Both the position numbers and the translations under genes were made by a program. From Lederbergia citrea (GTDB taxonomy: Bacteria > Bacillota > Bacilli > Bacillales > Bacillaceae_C), in the NCBI RefSeq assembly GCF_018343525.1, contig NZ_JAGYPH010000002.1, positions 124,001-188,000 on the forward strand: a stretch of DNA of 64,000 nucleotides. Reading direction: 5' to 3'. How positions within the stretch are numbered: the first letter of the stretch is position 1; the number at the start of each line of letters is the position of its first letter. Positions 61,544 through 64,000 of the stretch are shown here, piece after piece. The notes under the pieces are model-generated. The model worked only from the letters and a program-made list of their open reading frames with translations, did no database searches and was not told the origin of the DNA.

Positions 61544-62002
61544 TCATATCGTATATTCCTTGAATGAAAAGCAGAAGAGTTTACGCATATTCCTGCCCTT
61601 ATTACCAATAAGCCGGAACCAGGATTGACCAACGTAAAAAGAATTTGAAATAAGCCTATCTATTATGTAAGAAATACGGTCATTTGCTTCCTCATTTTCA
61701 ATTTTATTTTTACAAGATAGTGACAAAACAAAATACGATTTATCGCCTTCAAGTTCAAGTAATTGAAGGTGATAAATGCCTTTCTGGGAATGATTGAACT
61801 CATCTAATACCTTTTGAATACTCTTTTCTACTTCTATCGCATATTTTTCTGCATCTCCCCAATTTGATAAAAGAGACTCATATAATGAAAACGTTAAGAT
61901 AAAATGGGAGGCATATTCCTTGGGATCAAATTCTTTTTCTTTTTCATCTTCCAAAGGGTAAATAATAAACTCTTTATAGTTAGCAAAAAAATTACCTTTC
62001 AT
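61544..62002 (-). CDS. Hypothetical cytosolic protein
   Basis: The 152-residue product starts after AAGGAAGAAGG. It is charged and mixed alpha/beta (MKGNFFANYKEFIIYPLEDE; YASHFILTFSLYESLLSNWG; IYHLQLLELEGDKSYFVLSL) without membrane segments or cysteine motifs. The last third is lysine/arginine-rich. I recognise no family. The gene stands alone; the AT content and ribosome site look native. Confidence 0.55.
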   Translation of the reverse strand: MKGNFFANYKEFIIYPLEDEKEKEFDPKEYASHFILTFSLYESLLSNWGDAEKYAIEVEKSIQKVLDEFNHSQKGIYHLQLLELEGDKSYFVLSLSCKNKIENEEANDRISYIIDRLISNSFYVGQSWFRLIGNKGRNMRKLFCFSFKEYTI

Positions 62003-62160
62003 ATTACTTACCTTCTTCCTTTAAAAATATGTGTGACAAAAATCCTGTTAAAATTATTATACATTATTTAGGTCGCTGTTGTTTGAAATATTTGATTATT
62101 TGATTAACGGGGCAAGTTAAGGGTTATCCTTTGTCATTTTTTTGAAAAAAAGAAGGTGAA

Positions 62161-62208
62161 AAGTAAGGCAAAGAGGCCGCCAAATGTGACAGCCTCTTTG
62201 CCTTACTT
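62161..62208 (-). terminator. Terminator of the feo operon
   Basis: AAGTAAGGCAAAGAGGC (62161-62177) and its exact complement (62192-62208) form a perfect 17-bp stem. On the minus strand it is followed by TTTTCACC. It lies 29 bases past the stop of the FeoB-associated gene. Confidence 0.85.
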
Positions 62209-62236
62209 TGATAAGAAATATGGTTTGTCGCTTAGA

Positions 62237-62410
62237 CTATTTTTCTGTAGAAAACGAACGACTTTGCTTCTGTATTGAACAGGCAGCTGAACAATTTTTG
62301 CTGAGGGAACATCCTGCACATTTACCCATTTTGCTTCTTTTCACAAATCGGTAAAGGGTAAAAATAGCATAGCCGAAAATGATTGCACCTAGAATGATGC
62401 TAATGAACAT
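62237..62410 (-). CDS. FeoB-associated cysteine-rich membrane protein
   Basis: This 57-residue gene is easily missed. From the ATG at 62410 (GAAGGAAGGG upstream) it encodes one membrane helix (residues 2-20, FISIILGAIIFGYAIFTLY), a basic stretch (RFVKRSKMG), and a cysteine cluster CAGCSLSKNC then AAC (Cys31, 34, 40, 44). That is the pattern of the FeoB-associated Cys-rich family. It lies 20 bases downstream of feoB on the same strand. It probably handles ferrous iron or supports FeoB at the membrane. Confidence 0.85.
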   Translation of the reverse strand: MFISIILGAIIFGYAIFTLYRFVKRSKMGKCAGCSLSKNCSAACSIQKQSRSFSTEK

Positions 62411-62430
62411 TTCGTATCCCTTCCTTCATA

Positions 62431-64000
62431 TTAATGGAGTCCTAAGAGAAGACCACCTTGATAAATGATAATGGAAACTACATAGGCAATGATGAGCGCG
62501 TAAAGCACTGAAAACCATGTCCATTTTGCTGAACTGGTTTCTTTTTTAATCGCCGCGACCGTTGCCAAACATGGTACATAAAGCAAGATGAAGGCCAAAA
62601 AGCTATAGGCTGATAGCGGTGTAAAATAGTCAGTCATCACTCCTTGTAATGTGTGCATGTCGGGCGCTACGTAAATAATATTCATGGTTGAGACAACGAC
62701 TTCTTTTGCCAGAAAACCGGTTAACAACGCGGCCCCGGCTTGCCAGTTTCCGAATCCGATCGGATGCAGAACGGGTGCAATCGCGCCGCCAATCAATGCA
62801 AGGAAACTTTCATCCATCGGGACGTTTAACCCGCTCGGCCCTGCATAAGTTAATAACCAAATGATAACGGAACCGCCAAATATAAAGGTACCGGCTTTAC
62901 GGACAAATCCTTTTCCTTTCTCCCACGTGCTTTGCAATAAAGTTTTGAATTGCGGGAATCGATAAGGCGGCAATTCAATCACAAAAAATGAACTGGCTTG
63001 TTTTAAAATGGTCGCTGAAAAGATTTTCGCAAGTGATAAGGCAAGCACAATCCCTAATAAATATAGGGAAAGCACAATCAAAGCTTGGTTTTGTTTGAAA
63101 AATGCACCGACAAATAAGCTGTACACCGTCAGCCTGGCCGAACAAGACATCAGTGGATTTAAAATAATCGTGAGCAGCCGTTCCTTTGGTTGTTCGATCG
63201 TTCTTGCGGCCATAATCCCAGGCACATTGCAGCCAAATCCGATAATCATCGGAATGAAGGCTTTCCCGTTCAAGCCAACGCCCTCCATAATTTTATCCAT
63301 CACCATCGCAACGCGCGCCATATAGCCTGAATCCTCAATAAACGAAATCATAAAGAAAAGCATAAAAATTTGCGGTACAAAAACGAGGACTCCGCCGACC
63401 CCAGCAATGATTCCTTGTAAAATCAGGGCTCGGATAAACTCGGTTGCACCTGCAGTCATTAGCAAGCTGTTCAGTGTATTTGTTAACGGCCCCGTAATAA
63501 AAGCATCCAATCCATCTGAAAGCGGGGTCCCGAACCAGTCAAAGGTCAGTTTAAAAATGAGATAAGTAAATAATATAAAAATAGGAAGTCCAAGCACTTT
63601 ATTTGTTACGATTTGATCAATCCGATCAGTCATCGTATATTCAGCTTTTTTCGTAGTGTTGACACAGCATAATAATAAAGCTTGTATATAGTTGCCGCGT
63701 ATCGTCCGAATATGGTGTGCCAATGATTTTGATATTGTTTCAGATTGTAGCCTTTTTTCCGTTTTTTCAAATAGTTCTTTTGCGGTAGATTCAGTTAGAT
63801 ACTTTAAAACTAGATCCTTAACCACCTGGTTTCCTTCAAAAAATTGCAGGGCTAACCATCTTCTTGGCGGTATATCCTCATCTTCAGGAAGCAATGCCGT
63901 AAAATCCTGAATCGCTTCCTCGATAATCCTTCCATAATCGATAACAAGTGTAGTTTGTTGATGCATAGTTGATGAAAGATTTGCAGCTAATTCATCACAA
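62431..64000 (-). CDS. feoB: Ferrous iron transporter FeoB (N-terminus off the right edge)
   Basis: The frame stays open to the window edge, so the visible part is the last 522 residues or so. The N-terminal G-domain is not seen. Visible are the helical linker (PPRRWLALQFFEGNQVVKDL), the first gate motif with GVGGVLVFVPQIFMLFFMIS, the conserved RVAMVMDKIMEGVGLNGKAF and GFGCNVPGIMAARTIEQPKE (with its core cysteine), LMSCSARLTVYSLFVGAFF (second core cysteine) and GFLAKEVVVSTMNIIY. It imports Fe2+ across the membrane. The FeoB-associated cysteine protein follows. FeoA would lie beyond the window if present. Confidence 0.93.
   Translation of the reverse strand, partial: CDELAANLSSTMHQQTTLVIDYGRIIEEAIQDFTALLPEDEDIPPRRWLALQFFEGNQVVKDLVLKYLTESTAKELFEKTEKRLQSETISKSLAHHIRTIRGNYIQALLLCCVNTTKKAEYTMTDRIDQIVTNKVLGLPIFILFTYLIFKLTFDWFGTPLSDGLDAFITGPLTNTLNSLLMTAGATEFIRALILQGIIAGVGGVLVFVPQIFMLFFMISFIEDSGYMARVAMVMDKIMEGVGLNGKAFIPMIIGFGCNVPGIMAARTIEQPKERLLTIILNPLMSCSARLTVYSLFVGAFFKQNQALIVLSLYLLGIVLALSLAKIFSATILKQASSFFVIELPPYRFPQFKTLLQSTWEKGKGFVRKAGTFIFGGSVIIWLLTYAGPSGLNVPMDESFLALIGGAIAPVLHPIGFGNWQAGAALLTGFLAKEVVVSTMNIIYVAPDMHTLQGVMTDYFTPLSAYSFLAFILLYVPCLATVAAIKKETSSAKWTWFSVLYALIIAYVVSIIIYQGGLLLGLH

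Overview
The window is low-GC DNA with strong AGGAGG-type ribosome binding sites, TTGACA/TATAAT promoters and U-tailed hairpin terminators. The gene content is typical of Bacillaceae: paiAB, a Bce-type resistance module, nadBCA, swrC with its TetR neighbour, mqo and feoB. It therefore looks like chromosome of an aerobic, motile, soil-type Bacillus sensu lato. No rRNA, tRNA, CRISPR array, intact prophage or intact insertion sequence was seen. Species cannot be assigned from the sequence alone.

Layout. 1-6.3 kb: the edge of a YiaA-type membrane gene, a phage replication gene fragment, a COG2403 GTPase gene (cyclic 2,3-diphosphoglycerate synthetase-like) with a decayed copy of its 3' end 2 kb downstream, paiA-paiB behind a marR remnant, and a secreted C39-like peptidase with a lipoprotein. 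6.6-19.2 kb: a sugar locus. A membrane-anchored sugar-binding sensor, a LytS/YesM-type kinase and a YesN-type regulator (resembling the clostridial XylFII-LytS-YesN system) are followed by a XylF-like lipoprotein. After four unrelated genes comes a ChvE-GguA-GguB-type monosaccharide ABC transporter. 19-33 kb: a chemoreceptor, mqo, a secreted GH30 glycosidase with a LacI-type operator, small membrane/regulator genes, an L,D-transpeptidase and nadB-nadC-nadA behind a NiaR box.

33-41.7 kb: a DUF4153 membrane protein, an AlkD-like protein, a dead MATE transporter and a complete Bce-type module (ABC transporter convergent with its two-component system). 41.8-45.7 kb: a reactive-sulfur (cst) cluster: CstR repressor, TusA, DsrE-like, TusA-rhodanese, rhodanese-metallo-beta-lactamase fusion and TauE exporter. 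CstR-type operators lie before cstR, tusA and the later genes, with weaker matches toward the end. 45.7-57 kb: mostly single genes (methyltransferase, SelO, sugar isomerase, aldo/keto reductases, HxlR, kinase-like protein, PgeF, DUF5634) with remnants of ccdA and a 5'-nucleotidase. 57-64 kb: a yerO-like TetR gene divergent from swrC, two small genes, a FeoB-associated cysteine protein and most of feoB, which runs off the right edge.

The strongest systems are the cst cluster with repeated operators and the three-component sugar sensor with three different binding proteins. At the DNA level the notable items are a dispersed family of 51-54 bp repeats at three gene ends, a terminator interrupted by a small palindromic insertion, and a nucleotidase fragment whose catalytic motif has been copied into a perfect 17-bp inverted repeat.
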